Assembly: GCA_041393965.1 (NCBI GenBank)
Contig: JAWKJB010000001.1
Coordinates: 682,001-746,000, forward strand
Source: Acidimicrobiia bacterium
GTDB taxonomy: Bacteria > Actinomycetota > Acidimicrobiia > Spongiisociales > UBA5794
DNA length: 64,000 nucleotides
Direction of reading: 5' to 3'
The translations under genes were made by a program, and so were the position numbers. Every line of letters starts with the position of its first letter. Positions within the stretch are counted from its first letter, which is position 1. Below are positions 8,971-18,922 of this stretch, piece after piece. Below the pieces are notes generated by a model, which saw only the letters and a list, made by a program, of their open reading frames with translations, was not told the origin of the DNA and did no database searches.

Positions 8971-9854
8971 AAGGCGCCCATCGCGGAGAGGTAATCAGCG
9001 AAGGCGGTTCCGGTGAGGCGCTCATAGGCCTCGATGTAGCGATCGCTCGTGCGGGTGATCACCGAATTGGGCATCGACGGTGCCGGCGGTGTCTTGTCCC
9101 AAGGCTGGTCCTCGAGCCAGTCACGAACCGGCTGCTTGTCAAATGACGGCATCGTGGCACCTTCGGACCAGGCGTCCGCTGGCCAGTAGCGGGAGCTGTC
9201 GGGAGTGAGGACCTCATCGATCAGGATGATCTCGTCGTCGACCACGCCGAACTCGAACTTGGTGTCCGCAAGGATGATGCCGCGTTGGGCTGCGTACTCG
9301 GCGCCGGTGCGGTAGATGGCGAGTGACCGAGCCTTCAGCTCTTCGTACCGGTCGTTGCCGACGAATGCCCTTGCATCGGCTTCGTTGAGGTTCTCGTCGT
9401 GTCCGCTGTCGGCTTTCGTGGCAGGTGTGAAGATCGGTTCGTCGAGCTTGCTCGCCATTTGGAGGCCCTCTGGGAGGTGTTCCGTCGTTGGGCCGCCACC
9501 TGCGGCGTACTCCTTCCACGATGAGCCGTACAGGTAGCCGCGGATGACGCATTCCATCGGGATGACCTCCGCGGAGCGCACGAACATCGCTCGTCCCGCG
9601 TACGCCTCCTGCTGGTCGGCGGTGAGGAAGTCCATTGCACCGGTGTCTGACGACACGAGGTGGTGAGGCGTGTCGAGCATGTCGAACCAATGCAGCGACA
9701 CACCGGTGAGTACCTGTCCCTTGTGGGGAATCTCCTCACGCAGCACGACATCGAAGGCGGAAATACGGTCGCTCGCAACGATGAGGAGATGATCGCTGTC
9801 GACCCGGAAGATCTCCCGAACCTTCCCCGAACCGATGTGCTCGAGCGCCCTCAC
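8967..9854 (-). CDS. purC: Phosphoribosylaminoimidazole-succinocarboxamide synthase (SAICAR synthetase)
   Basis: 295 residues with a GTG start. PurC joins CAIR and aspartate with ATP. Motifs visible are 'GSGKVREIFRVD', 'VASDRISAFDVVL', 'IPHKGQVLTGVSLHWFD', 'VIPMECVIRGYLYGSSWKEY' and 'LADTKFEFGVVDDEIILIDEVLTPDSSRYW'-type segments. The length matches the longer, eukaryote-like PurC form common in actinobacteria. The start is 7 nt downstream of a TACCAT hexamer, so purC-S-Q-L has its own promoter and is a separate transcription unit from purA-D-E-B. Confidence 0.96.
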   Translation of the reverse strand: MRALEHIGSGKVREIFRVDSDHLLIVASDRISAFDVVLREEIPHKGQVLTGVSLHWFDMLDTPHHLVSSDTGAMDFLTADQQEAYAGRAMFVRSAEVIPMECVIRGYLYGSSWKEYAAGGGPTTEHLPEGLQMASKLDEPIFTPATKADSGHDENLNEADARAFVGNDRYEELKARSLAIYRTGAEYAAQRGIILADTKFEFGVVDDEIILIDEVLTPDSSRYWPADAWSEGATMPSFDKQPVRDWLEDQPWDKTPPAPSMPNSVITRTSDRYIEAYERLTGTAFADYLSAMGAL

Positions 9855-9861
9855 ATCGCAG

Positions 9862-9867
9862 ATGGTA
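9862..9867 (-). promoter_or_regulatory. -10 hexamer TACCAT of the purC-S-Q-L operon
   Basis: Seven nucleotides upstream of the purC GTG start, consistent with a leaderless transcript. Confidence 0.4.
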
Positions 9868-9944
9868 ACGCGGTCGAGGATCTCGGAGGTTCAGCGTACG
9901 GCGTCTTCGATCTGGGCTATGGGTGCGTGATCGACGGTGCGACA

Positions 9945-9950
9945 TATCCT
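9945..9950 (+). promoter_or_regulatory. -10 hexamer TATCCT of first yjbQ-like gene
   Basis: Six nucleotides before the ATG at 9957 and divergent to the purC promoter about 80 bp away. Confidence 0.4.
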
Positions 9951-9956
9951 CGCCAC

Positions 9957-10370
9957 ATGACGATGAAGTCCGAGACGCTGACCATTGCCACGGGTTCGGC
10001 TGCCACGGTCGTTGACATCACGCAGGAGATAGTGCGCTTCTGCGCAGGTGAAGGAGACGGCCTTGTCTCGGTGTTTGTGCCGCATGCCACCGCCGGTGTT
10101 GCGATCCTTGAGACCGGTGCCGGTTCTGATGCTGATGTGCTGACAGCGATCGATGACCTCCTTCCCCGCGATCCGCGCCGGTGGCGCCACGAGCACGGCA
10201 CCCCCGGGCACGGCCGAGACCATGTGCTGCCTGCGTTCGTCGCACCGTCGATCACGGTGCCGGTCATCGACGGCCAGCCCCAGCTCGGTACTTGGCAGTC
10301 GGTCGTGTTGATCGACACCAACATCGACAACACCGACCGCACGGTCCGCCTGTCGTTCGTTCACGGATAG
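9957..10370 (+). CDS. YjbQ/UPF0047 family protein (secondary thiamine-phosphate synthase type)
   Basis: 137 residues. The UPF0047 fold is recognisable from 'VSVFVPHATAGVAILETGAG', 'HEHGTPGHGRDHVLPAFVAPSITVPVIDG' (split across the conserved Gly/His region), 'LGTWQSVVLIDTN' and 'RTVRLSF'. E. coli YjbQ has a low thiamine-phosphate synthase activity, and the physiological role of the family is uncertain. The conserved His residues of the presumed active site are retained. It is divergent from purC and is the first gene of an opposite-strand insertion in the purine cluster. A second paralogue lies at 16313-16837. Confidence 0.85.
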   Translation: MTMKSETLTIATGSAATVVDITQEIVRFCAGEGDGLVSVFVPHATAGVAILETGAGSDADVLTAIDDLLPRDPRRWRHEHGTPGHGRDHVLPAFVAPSITVPVIDGQPQLGTWQSVVLIDTNIDNTDRTVRLSFVHG

Positions 10371-10527
10371 TTAGCGGGAGGCGATCAGGGGCGAGAATCG
10401 GAATCCGACCGACGAGCGGTCCGACGATGAGGAGGTCACGCCGAAGCGGACCGTGGCTGCCGAGGGTCAACCGTCCTTCCCTATGGCTCGCCTATGGAGC
10501 AGCGGTGGGTTTGATGCAGTTGTGTCA

Positions 10528-10556
10528 TTGTCGCACCGGACGCCCACATGTAGCAT
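10528..10556 (+). promoter_or_regulatory. Promoter of the secreted peptidoglycan-binding-like gene
   Basis: TTGTCG (-35, 10528-10533) and TAGCAT (-10, 10551-10556) are separated by exactly 17 nt. Transcription would start near 10563, upstream of a GGAGG ribosome binding site at 10570-10574 and the GTG at 10585. Confidence 0.5.
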
Positions 10557-10584
10557 GGTGGATATCGTCGGAGGCGCCGAAACC

Positions 10585-11106
10585 GTGAGAGTCCTCCTGT
10601 CCTGGATGGCAATCCCTTTGGCGCTGGCGCTGGCGTGCTCTCTCTTTGTCGTATCCCCGGCTCACGCGATCAGTTGTTCTGGCGATACATGGGCAGACGG
10701 CGATACATGGGATGACAACTACCTGGTCGGATACAGCTCGTTTACGACATGCGATCTCAACGGTGAGTACACGGTTGGCATCCAGCGCATCAACTGGGGC
10801 CTCGGCTATCGGCAAAGCACGGTTGACGGGTACTTCGGTTCGGGAACGCAGCAGGATGTCAAGAGCTATCAGACGCTTCGGCACACAACCAGCGACGGTC
10901 TCGTGGGGCCAGCCACTTGGAGCCTGTACCGCAACGAGCTCTTCGCAAGCGGGGTTGACGAGAATGGGACCCTGATCTTCTACAAGACGAACGGCTACAG
11001 CCAGTCATGGATGAAAGACACTGGTCCAAGTCCGGATCGTTGGTATGGGCGCAAGCTCGGTACGAGTTCAACATATGTCAAGTTCTGGACGAGTGGCCCT
11101 GCGTAA
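10585..11106 (+). CDS. Secreted protein with peptidoglycan-binding (PG_binding_1-like) domain
   Basis: 173 residues from GTG at 10585, preceded by GGAGG with 10-nt spacing. Residues 1-28 are a Sec signal peptide ending 'VVSPAHA', cleaved before ISCSGD. The mature part begins with a duplicated 'GDTW' motif (a 12-bp direct repeat in the DNA). A peptidoglycan-binding-like segment follows: 'VGIQRINWGLGYRQSTVDGYFGSGTQQDVKSYQ' and 'DGLVGPATW', with the L.YRQ..VDG.FG..T..V..YQ pattern. The C-terminal ~55 residues are aromatic-rich and unassigned. Codon use is visibly less GC-biased than in the flanking pur genes. A longer start at 10453 would precede the promoter. Confidence 0.72.
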   Translation: MRVLLSWMAIPLALALACSLFVVSPAHAISCSGDTWADGDTWDDNYLVGYSSFTTCDLNGEYTVGIQRINWGLGYRQSTVDGYFGSGTQQDVKSYQTLRHTTSDGLVGPATWSLYRNELFASGVDENGTLIFYKTNGYSQSWMKDTGPSPDRWYGRKLGTSSTYVKFWTSGPA

Positions 11107-11119
11107 GGAGGCTCCCTTG

Positions 11120-11791
11120 GTGCGAGGTAGATCAGCCGGGCGACTGGCAGTCGGCGGCCTTTTCCTCACCATCGCCCTGGGTGTGGTCGGCGTCGCATCT
11201 GGCATGGTGGCAAGAGTCTCGCCGGTTAACCGGGCGGGCGACAACGCAACAGTTCGGTCGATTGGCGAAAGCGAAGACACGAGTATCCGTGATGTGGACG
11301 ATGGCACGCCCGGAGTCGTTGTCTTCCCAGGGAATCGCAGTGTGGACGAACTCGAATTCGGCAACCCGGCGGCGTCTTTGTCCGCCGATTCCCAGCTGAC
11401 TGACGAGATGCGTCGGTTGGCTGCTGCGCTGCCAGGGAAGCCGGTTCTCACAAGCTTCGTCTCCGGGCCCAATGTTGCTGGCGCCTACCACGAGGAGGCT
11501 CAATTCTTGACCGAGTTCGGTGAATCGATCACGGTCTGGTGGCAGGTGCTGAATGCCTCTGGGCCAGTTGAACTGGTGCAGGCCGGTGACGCGGTTGAAG
11601 AGACCGCAGATGGCGGTCAGTTGATCTTTCACACGGGTCCCAACTTCACGCAAGGTCTGATAGTCGGTGACGGATTCCTGGCAAGTATCGTGGCAGGACC
11701 GGAGGCGAACAATCCGCAGAATCGTCCCGCTTATCCTGTCGATTGGATCGCTCCGATCGCGCTGGAAATCTATACCGCCCTCGCTGGGTAG
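11120..11791 (+). CDS. Membrane-anchored extracytoplasmic protein of unknown function
   Basis: 223 residues from GTG at 11120, preceded by AAGGAGG with 8-nt spacing. A basic N terminus is followed by one hydrophobic segment (about residues 9-32), then a Ser/Asp/Thr-rich exported linker and a soluble domain of about 140 residues with 'TVWWQVLNASGPVELVQ' and 'DGFLASIVAGPEANNPQNR'. No family is recognised. It starts 13 nt after the peptidoglycan-binding-like gene and is probably co-transcribed. The lower GC bias is shared with that gene. Confidence 0.65.
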   Translation: MRGRSAGRLAVGGLFLTIALGVVGVASGMVARVSPVNRAGDNATVRSIGESEDTSIRDVDDGTPGVVVFPGNRSVDELEFGNPAASLSADSQLTDEMRRLAAALPGKPVLTSFVSGPNVAGAYHEEAQFLTEFGESITVWWQVLNASGPVELVQAGDAVEETADGGQLIFHTGPNFTQGLIVGDGFLASIVAGPEANNPQNRPAYPVDWIAPIALEIYTALAG

Positions 11792-11883
11792 CCGATGCTC
11801 CGAGTTCAGAACACTGGCATACCTTGTTTACTGGACGCGTTGGATGTCGGAGTCACCGGCGTCGTTGCGATTGATCCGGCTGG

Positions 11884-13179
11884 CTACAACGCCGACTTGC
11901 TGAGCCGCTCGAACACCACACCCGCGTTTACGAGGAATCGCTCGTTGGTGAAGCAGGCTGCAAGATCGCCAGCGTCGAGGGGCGTGTCGTCGTCGGCGGC
12001 GAGGTGCTCTTGGAGCGTCCCGCCTTCGTCCCAGGTGCGCATCGCGTTGCGTTGGACAATTCGGTATGCCTCGTCCCTCGTCAGGCCCTTCTCGACGAAC
12101 GCGAGCAGCACGGCCTGGGAGTAGACGAGGCCGCGGGTCGCAGCGAGGTTCTCAGCCATGCGATCGGTGTCGACCACGAGATTGCCGATGAGTCGGTTCG
12201 CCCGCTGCAACGCGTAGTGGAGCAGCATCGTTGCATCCGGGATGACGATGCGTTCGACCGACGAGTGGCTGATGTCGCGTTCATGCCAGAGCGCGACATT
12301 CTCGAGACCGGCCACGGCGTAGCCGCGAAGGACGCGGGCCACCCCCGTGAGGTTCTCAGAAGCGACCGGGTTCCTCTTGTGCGGCATCGACGACGATCCC
12401 TTCTGTCCGGCGCTGAACGCTTCGCGTGCCTCTCCGACCTCGGACCGCTGGAGATGCCGGATCTCGGTTGCGAACCGTTCGATCGAAGCGCCGATCCCTG
12501 CAATCACCGACAGGTAGTGGGCGTGGCGGTCACGGGGGACGACCTGGGTGCTTGCCGGTTCGACTCCGAGACCGAGGCGGGAACACACGAATGCCTCGAT
12601 CGATGCTGGCGTGTGGGCATAGGTTCCGACTGCCCCCGAGATCGCCCCATACGAGACGCCGGCAACGGCGGCGGTGAGCCGTTCGTGGTCTCGCTGGAGT
12701 TCGAATGCCCAGTTGGCGAGCTTGAGCCCGAACGAGGTCGGTTCCGCCCAGATCCCGTGGGTTCGCCCGATCATGGCCACATCGCGGAACTCGAACGCCC
12801 GGGCCTTGACCGTCTCGTAGAGGGCTGCGAGCGCCGCCGTCAGTAGCTCGCCGGATTCCTTGAGCAGCACCCCATTGGCGGTATCGAGGACATCGGACGA
12901 GGTCAATCCGAAGTGGATCCACTCGGCGCCCTCACCGACGGACTCCGCGAGGAGATCGACGAACGCCGCGACATCGTGGTGTGTGGTCGCTTCCCGCTCG
13001 AGCCACGCCGCCTCATCGACCTCGGGAGCGGCGCGGGTAGCCGTCGCCGCCTCTCGGGGTGCGATTCCGAGGTCGACCCATGCCTCGACGACAAGGGTCT
13101 CGACCTCTTTCCACACGGCGAGCTTGCGAGCGTTGGACCACACCGACCGCATCTCGTCGGTGGAGTAGCGCTCGATCAT
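11884..13179 (-). CDS. purB: Adenylosuccinate lyase
   Basis: 431 residues. PurB acts twice in purine synthesis, splitting SAICAR to AICAR and adenylosuccinate to AMP. Seen: 'MIERYSTDEMRSVWS' at the start, 'HFGLTSSDVLDTA' near residue 90, 'GRTHGIWAEPTSFGLK', and the fumarase/aspartase signature 'GQKGSSSMPHKRNPVASE' with the catalytic serine loop. The length is normal. The ATG overlaps the purE stop as ATGA, so it is translationally coupled and last in purA-D-E-B. It runs convergent to the inserted secreted-protein genes. Confidence 0.97.
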   Translation of the reverse strand: MIERYSTDEMRSVWSNARKLAVWKEVETLVVEAWVDLGIAPREAATATRAAPEVDEAAWLEREATTHHDVAAFVDLLAESVGEGAEWIHFGLTSSDVLDTANGVLLKESGELLTAALAALYETVKARAFEFRDVAMIGRTHGIWAEPTSFGLKLANWAFELQRDHERLTAAVAGVSYGAISGAVGTYAHTPASIEAFVCSRLGLGVEPASTQVVPRDRHAHYLSVIAGIGASIERFATEIRHLQRSEVGEAREAFSAGQKGSSSMPHKRNPVASENLTGVARVLRGYAVAGLENVALWHERDISHSSVERIVIPDATMLLHYALQRANRLIGNLVVDTDRMAENLAATRGLVYSQAVLLAFVEKGLTRDEAYRIVQRNAMRTWDEGGTLQEHLAADDDTPLDAGDLAACFTNERFLVNAGVVFERLSKSAL

Positions 13180-13622
13180 CCAGCGAGCTCCCTTCGGTAG
13201 TCGTCGAGCTTTTGGGCGAGGGCCGGATCCCCGACGGACAGGATCGCCACTGCAAGGTAGGCAGCATTCGCCGATCCATCGATCGCGACGGTGGCAACCG
13301 GAATGCCGGTCGGCATCTGGACCGTCGAATAGAGCGCATCGACGCCACCGAGCCCGCCCGCGGCGATCGGCACACCGATCACGGGAACGGTCGTATGGGC
13401 TGCCACCACGCCGGCGAGGTGAGCGGCCTTGCCCGCTCCGCAGATGATCGCCCCGAAGCCGTTGTCCCTTGCGCCTGCCGCGAATGCGGTGACCTTGTCC
13501 GGTGTCCGGTGTGCAGACATGACATGGACCTCGTGCTCGACTCCGAAGTCGTGGAGTACCGCCGCTGCGGGCTCCATCTTGCCCATGTCATTGCTCGATC
13601 CCATCAATATTGCAACCTTCAT
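13176..13622 (-). CDS. purE: N5-carboxyaminoimidazole ribonucleotide mutase (class I PurE)
   Basis: 148 residues. 'MKVAILMGSSNDMGKM' contains the phosphate-binding GSxSD-type loop. 'VHVMSAHRTPDKV' carries the catalytic His. 'ICGAGKAAHLAGVVAAHTTVPVIGVPI' and 'GGLGGVDALYSTVQMPTGIPVATVAI' are also typical of class I PurE. It would rearrange N5-CAIR to CAIR, which needs PurK; no purK is in this window. The ATG at 13622 overlaps the purD stop as ATGA; a longer upstream frame overlaps purD and is not used. Confidence 0.96.
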   Translation of the reverse strand: MKVAILMGSSNDMGKMEPAAAVLHDFGVEHEVHVMSAHRTPDKVTAFAAGARDNGFGAIICGAGKAAHLAGVVAAHTTVPVIGVPIAAGGLGGVDALYSTVQMPTGIPVATVAIDGSANAAYLAVAILSVGDPALAQKLDDYRRELAG

Positions 13623-14881
13623 CTGGTGTCCTCCCGTGTCGCCCCGATATCGGTGCGGTGATATTTGCCTTCGAACTCGACTCGGTCCGCCGCCCGGTAC
13701 GCGTTCACCCGCGCTTCTTGGATTGTGGTACCGATCCCGACGACATTCATCACGCGACCGCCCGCCGTCACGAGGTGACCGTCCACGATCGCCGTCCCGG
13801 CGTGATACGCCACCGCGTTCGTGGAGGGTGTCATCGTGATCCTGTCTCCCGACCGAGGTCGCGACGGGTAACCCTCGGCAGCGAGCACGACATTGACGGT
13901 TGCCCGATCGTTCCATGTCAGCCCCATGCCGTTCGTGTCCCCCGCGACCGCTGCGACGATCGCGGCGAGGAGGTCGGACGAGAGGCGAGGCATCAGGGCT
14001 TCGGTCTCGGGATCCCCGAGGCGGGCGTTGAACTCAACGACGCGTGGTCCGGTGGCCGTCAGCATGAGCCCGACATAGAGGAACCCGGTGTAGTCGATGC
14101 CGCGTTCGGAGAGTTCGGCGAGTGTCGGGTGAGCAACACGGTCGAGGGTCCACGCGACGAGTCCATCCGGGAGGTCATCGACGGGGGAGTACGCGCCCAT
14201 GCCCCCGGTGTTCGGGCCGAGGTCACCGTCGTTGAGCCGCTTGTAGTCCCGGGCCGGCTCGAACGGAACCGCGGCGCCGCCACCACACAGGAAGAACACC
14301 GAGACCTCGTCGCCATCCATGTGCTCTTCGATGACGACGGAGGCATCGCTGGAGCCGAATCGACCGTCGAGGCACTCGTCGACCCATGCGGTGGCGTCCG
14401 TGAGCGACTCGGTGACAAGAACGCCTTTGCCTGCGGCGAGCCCGTCGGCCTTGACCACATACGGCGATGCAACCGACGAGAGGTGTTTCCGCGCGTCGTC
14501 CGCCCGCGTGAATGTCGCCGACTCGGCCGTCGGCACCTTGGCCGCCGCCATGATGTCCTTGGCATAGGTCTTTGAGGACTCGATGCGTGCTCCGGCCTTC
14601 GTCGGGCCGAAGACCGGGATGCGGTGCCCGCCGAGAGCATCGGCAACTCCGGCGGCGAGAGGCGCCTCTGGGCCGACGACGACGAGATCGACCGACGCCC
14701 CCACCGCGAGGTTGGTCACCCGGGCCGGATCCGAGATGTCGATGTCGTCGACGACCCGCCCGAGCTCGGCGAGGCCGGGATTACCGGGGCAGGACAGCAG
14801 CTCGCCACACAGCGGGCTGTCCGCGAGCTTCGTGCCGAGCGCATGCTCCCTGCCGCCGCCACCGACGAGGAGGACCTTCAT
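13619..14881 (-). CDS. purD: Phosphoribosylamine--glycine ligase (GAR synthetase)
   Basis: 420 residues, ATP-grasp enzyme for the second purine step. Motifs: 'MKVLLVGGGGREHALG', 'VVGPEAPLAAGVADAL', 'GPTKAGARIESSKTYAKDIM', 'VVKADGLAAGKGVLV', 'EEHMDGDEVSVFFLCGG', 'NTGGMGAYSPV', 'YTGFLYVGLMLTATG' and 'VVEFNARLGDPETEALM'. The length is usual. It starts 3 nt after the purA stop and overlaps purE by 4 nt. Confidence 0.97.
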   Translation of the reverse strand: MKVLLVGGGGREHALGTKLADSPLCGELLSCPGNPGLAELGRVVDDIDISDPARVTNLAVGASVDLVVVGPEAPLAAGVADALGGHRIPVFGPTKAGARIESSKTYAKDIMAAAKVPTAESATFTRADDARKHLSSVASPYVVKADGLAAGKGVLVTESLTDATAWVDECLDGRFGSSDASVVIEEHMDGDEVSVFFLCGGGAAVPFEPARDYKRLNDGDLGPNTGGMGAYSPVDDLPDGLVAWTLDRVAHPTLAELSERGIDYTGFLYVGLMLTATGPRVVEFNARLGDPETEALMPRLSSDLLAAIVAAVAGDTNGMGLTWNDRATVNVVLAAEGYPSRPRSGDRITMTPSTNAVAYHAGTAIVDGHLVTAGGRVMNVVGIGTTIQEARVNAYRAADRVEFEGKYHRTDIGATREDTR

Positions 14882-14884
14882 CGG

Positions 14885-16156
<1,272 letters not shown>

Positions 16157-16188
16157 GTCCGTCCCTTCCGATGATCGGTTCGGGCGCG

Positions 16189-16194
16189 AGTGTA
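16189..16194 (-). promoter_or_regulatory. -10 hexamer TACACT of the purA-D-E-B operon
   Basis: 32 nt upstream of the purA ATG, leaving a leader of about 25 nt that contains a GGAAGGGAC ribosome binding site. Confidence 0.35.
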
Positions 16195-16312
16195 CCGGCT
16201 GTGGGGCACGCCCAACATGCCGCGTTCGTGATGGGCGGTGTGAAGATGGACGACGGCGCTAGTCTTTCGGCTCGGTTAGCGTGCCCGTGACATCGACGCG
16301 ATCGGAGCCTGC

Positions 16313-16837
16313 GTGGACGAGCACATCGTCACCCGAAAAGCAACCCTTGAGCCAGCCAGTCAGCCTGTCGTGCTCGCGTCGTCGACGGTGCCGCCGGTGC
16401 GGACCGAAGCGCTGCACATCTCGACAACTGCAGCGAACGAGTTCTGGGATGTCACGGACACCGTCCGCGCGGTCGCCAAGCGGTCGGGTGTCACCCACGG
16501 CCAGATCGTCGTGTATTCGCCCCACACCACGACGACCGTGTTGATCAACGAGTCCGAGACCGGCTTCCTCAATGATTACCGGCGGACCATCGAAGGGCTC
16601 GTTCCCGTCGACGAGTACTACGAGCACGACGATCACGAGCTCCGCACGGAGAACCTCCAGGAGGACGAGTTCATCAACGGGCATGCCCATGTGCGTCAGC
16701 TCCTTACCGGACAACCGTCGGTGACGATTCCGATCGTCGACGGTGAGGTCCTGCTTGGCCAGTGGCAGCGGGTGCTGTTCGCCGAACTCGATCAGGCCCG
16801 CGACCGCAGGCTCTTCATCCACGCCCAAGGAGCCTGA
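16313..16837 (+). CDS. YjbQ/UPF0047 family protein, second copy
   Basis: 174 residues from GTG at 16313, about 35 residues longer at the N terminus than the copy at 9957. Family motifs are clear: 'EFWDVTDTVRAVAKRSGVTHGQ', 'VYSPHTTTTVLINESETGFLNDY', 'NGHAHVRQLLTGQPSVTIPIVDG', 'LGQWQRVLFAELDQ' and 'RRLFIHAQG'. The two copies differ strongly in sequence, so they are not a recent duplication. It lies divergent from purA. Its stop is only 4 nt from the left heptamer array. Confidence 0.85.
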   Translation: MDEHIVTRKATLEPASQPVVLASSTVPPVRTEALHISTTAANEFWDVTDTVRAVAKRSGVTHGQIVVYSPHTTTTVLINESETGFLNDYRRTIEGLVPVDEYYEHDDHELRTENLQEDEFINGHAHVRQLLTGQPSVTIPIVDGEVLLGQWQRVLFAELDQARDRRLFIHAQGA

Positions 16838-16841
16838 GAAC

Positions 16842-16883
16842 CAGATAACAGATGTCAGATGCCAGATATCAGATGTCAGATTC
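16842..16883. repeat. Left heptamer array, six units of CAGATNN
   Basis: Six consecutive 7-bp units (CAGATAA, CAGATGT, CAGATGC, CAGATAT, CAGATGT, CAGATTC) in perfect register. On the minus strand these read ATCTGNN, so the array is inverted relative to the long array at 17304-17534. The stop codon of the four-helix-bundle gene (16869-16871) lies inside it. Confidence 0.9.
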
Positions 16884-17243
16884 GGGGGGCTGGTCGTGAA
16901 GTGACCGCCTCAGACCAACCAGCATCGCTCGGATCTCGCTGACTTGGGCCATCAGGCTATCGGCTCGCTCAGATGACGACAGGCCGATCCATTTCGCAAG
17001 CTCGAGTTGCGTGTCGAGTTCGGATGCCGATCCCAAGGAGATGTCGATGAAGCGGCGAAAGTCGGCTGCGGTTCGGCGTGATGCGCCTTCTGCGATGTTC
17101 GATACGACGGACACCGACGCCCGACGCATCTGGCCCGCCAATCCGAAGCGTTCCGACCTGGGGAACGACTCAGACTCGCCATAGATGGACTGGGCAAGGT
17201 CCATGGATCGTTGCCAGACAGTGAGGCGGCGATGATTGTGCAT
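16869..17243 (-). CDS. Four-helix-bundle protein (23S rRNA IVP / S23-like family)
   Basis: 124 residues from ATG at 17243; a TTG two codons earlier is possible. The family pattern is unmistakable: 'LTVWQRSMDLAQSIY', 'FPRSERFGLAGQMRRASVSVVSNIAEGASRR', 'FRRFIDISLGSASELDTQLELAKWIGL' (each a separate conserved block) and a last helix ending in the array. Homologues are encoded in rRNA intervening sequences or as free-standing genes; their molecular role is poorly known. No ribosome binding site is seen. The gene is bracketed by inverted 7-bp repeat arrays, and its last four residues and stop are repeat-derived. That suggests gene and arrays form one unit. Confidence 0.85.
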   Translation of the reverse strand: MHNHRRLTVWQRSMDLAQSIYGESESFPRSERFGLAGQMRRASVSVVSNIAEGASRRTAADFRRFIDISLGSASELDTQLELAKWIGLSSSERADSLMAQVSEIRAMLVGLRRSLHDQPPESDI

Positions 17244-17303
17244 GTCCAACCACTACCAAATCTTCAAGCGCGATGGAACCCGCTCCATCCGCTGGAGTCT
17301 GGT

Positions 17304-17534
<231 letters not shown>

Positions 17535-17647
17535 TCTGCTGGCGGTGGGTCGGATGGCGGGCTATGTTGGATCAGCCTCCGACCACGGTCGGGGCGTCGC
17601 GGTGAGCCTCATCGCGTCAACAAGCAACTGAAATGAGAGGTAACAGC

Positions 17648-18748
17648 ATGCTGAAGCGACTTGCTGTGCTCTTCGCCGTTCTCGCTCTTGTGGCCGCAGC
17701 TTGCGGCGGCGACGGCGCCGAAGACACGACAACCTCCACCACCGAACCTGACACCGGTCAAGGCGTCGAGGGTGGAACGCTCGCAACTGTGCAAGCCAGA
17801 GGAGTGCTGAACTGCGGGGTATCAACCGGTGCCCCCGGCTTCACGGAAATCGCTCCTGACGGCACATATTCCGGTATCGATGTCGACACCTGTCGCGCCA
17901 TCGCAGCCGCCGTCCTTGGCAGCGGCGATGCGGTCGAGTTTCGACCGACAACGGCAGCGGAGCGATTCGCGGCTCTCGAGAGCGGCGACATCGATGTCCT
18001 GATCCGGAACACGACCTGGACACAGACTCGTGACACCGATCTGAACCAGGACTTCACCGCAACCACCTTCTTCGATGGTCAGCAGATCATGGGCAACCCG
18101 GCGAATCTGCCAGGGCTCACGGTCGAGGGAGGCTTCGCCGACATCGACGGAGCCATTGTGTGCACCAATGCCGGCACGACCACGGAGCAGAACATCAAGG
18201 AAGGCGCGGAGCAGGCAGGTGTGGAGATCACCCTTCAGACCGTGGAGACCTTCACTGAGGCGATCGACGGGTTCATCGCAGGGACCTGCGACATCGTCAC
18301 AACCGACGGTTCCGGCCTGTTCGGGCACCGCGCGGCGAACATCGCTGCGGGTACTCCTGGTGCCGAGGATTGGGTCATCTTCCCCGAGAAGCCGATCTCG
18401 AAGGAGCCGCTGGGCCCCGTCGTTCGCGAGAACGACTCCGAGTGGTTCGATGTCGTGCAGTGGACCACCTTCGCCCTGTTTGCCGCTGAGGAACTCGGCG
18501 TCACCCAGGCCAATGTGGACTCCATGATGGATGTCGGGGGCGAAGTCAGCCGTCTTCTCGGCGGCGACGGTGAGGTCCAAACGGCCATGGGTCTGTCCGC
18601 TGACGCCTTCGCGAACGCGATCAAGGCCGTCGGCAACTACGGCGAGATCTACGATCGCAACATCGAAGCGATCGGTCTCAAGCGTGCCGGTACCTACAAC
18701 GAACAGTGGTACAACGGTGGCTTGATCTACGCACCGCCGTTCCGCTGA
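17648..18748 (+). CDS. Amino acid ABC transporter, substrate-binding lipoprotein (AapJ/BztA type)
   Basis: 366 residues. A signal peptide ending 'LVAAACGGDG' contains a lipobox. Low-complexity Thr/Glu linker follows, then the family 3 solute-binding domain: 'GGTLATVQARGVLNCGVSTGAPGF', 'GIDVDTCRAIAAAVLG', 'RFAALESGDIDVLIRNTTWTQTRD' and 'YDRNIEAIGLKRAGTYNEQWYNGGLIYAPPFR'. The long C-terminal region with 'NYGEIYDRN' is typical of the general L-amino acid AapJ/BztA group. ATG at 17648 follows GAGAGG. It leads a cluster of four transporter genes and is followed by a strong palindrome that may limit read-through to the permeases. Confidence 0.93.
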   Translation: MLKRLAVLFAVLALVAAACGGDGAEDTTTSTTEPDTGQGVEGGTLATVQARGVLNCGVSTGAPGFTEIAPDGTYSGIDVDTCRAIAAAVLGSGDAVEFRPTTAAERFAALESGDIDVLIRNTTWTQTRDTDLNQDFTATTFFDGQQIMGNPANLPGLTVEGGFADIDGAIVCTNAGTTTEQNIKEGAEQAGVEITLQTVETFTEAIDGFIAGTCDIVTTDGSGLFGHRAANIAAGTPGAEDWVIFPEKPISKEPLGPVVRENDSEWFDVVQWTTFALFAAEELGVTQANVDSMMDVGGEVSRLLGGDGEVQTAMGLSADAFANAIKAVGNYGEIYDRNIEAIGLKRAGTYNEQWYNGGLIYAPPFR

Positions 18749-18765
18749 GCCGAAACCGAACGAGA

Positions 18766-18799
18766 CGACGGGGGACGCCCATATGGGCGTCCCCCGTCG
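18766..18799. terminator. Perfect 34-bp palindrome between binding-protein and permease genes
   Basis: Arms 18766-18782 and 18783-18799 are perfectly complementary and GC-rich (CGACGGGGGACGCCCAT and its complement). No T-run follows. It would form a very stable hairpin just after the binding-protein stop codon, as expected for partial termination or 3'-end protection that keeps binding protein in excess of permease. Confidence 0.6.
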
Positions 18800-18922
18800 C
18801 GCCCAGAGCCATCAGGTGCAGCGCCACTCCATGACGGCTGACCACCGGTGGCATGCGGGAGGCGAAACCTCTAGGGTGCCGCTGGACATGTGACCGAATC
18901 ATGTCGAGGAGGAAGGCAACGC

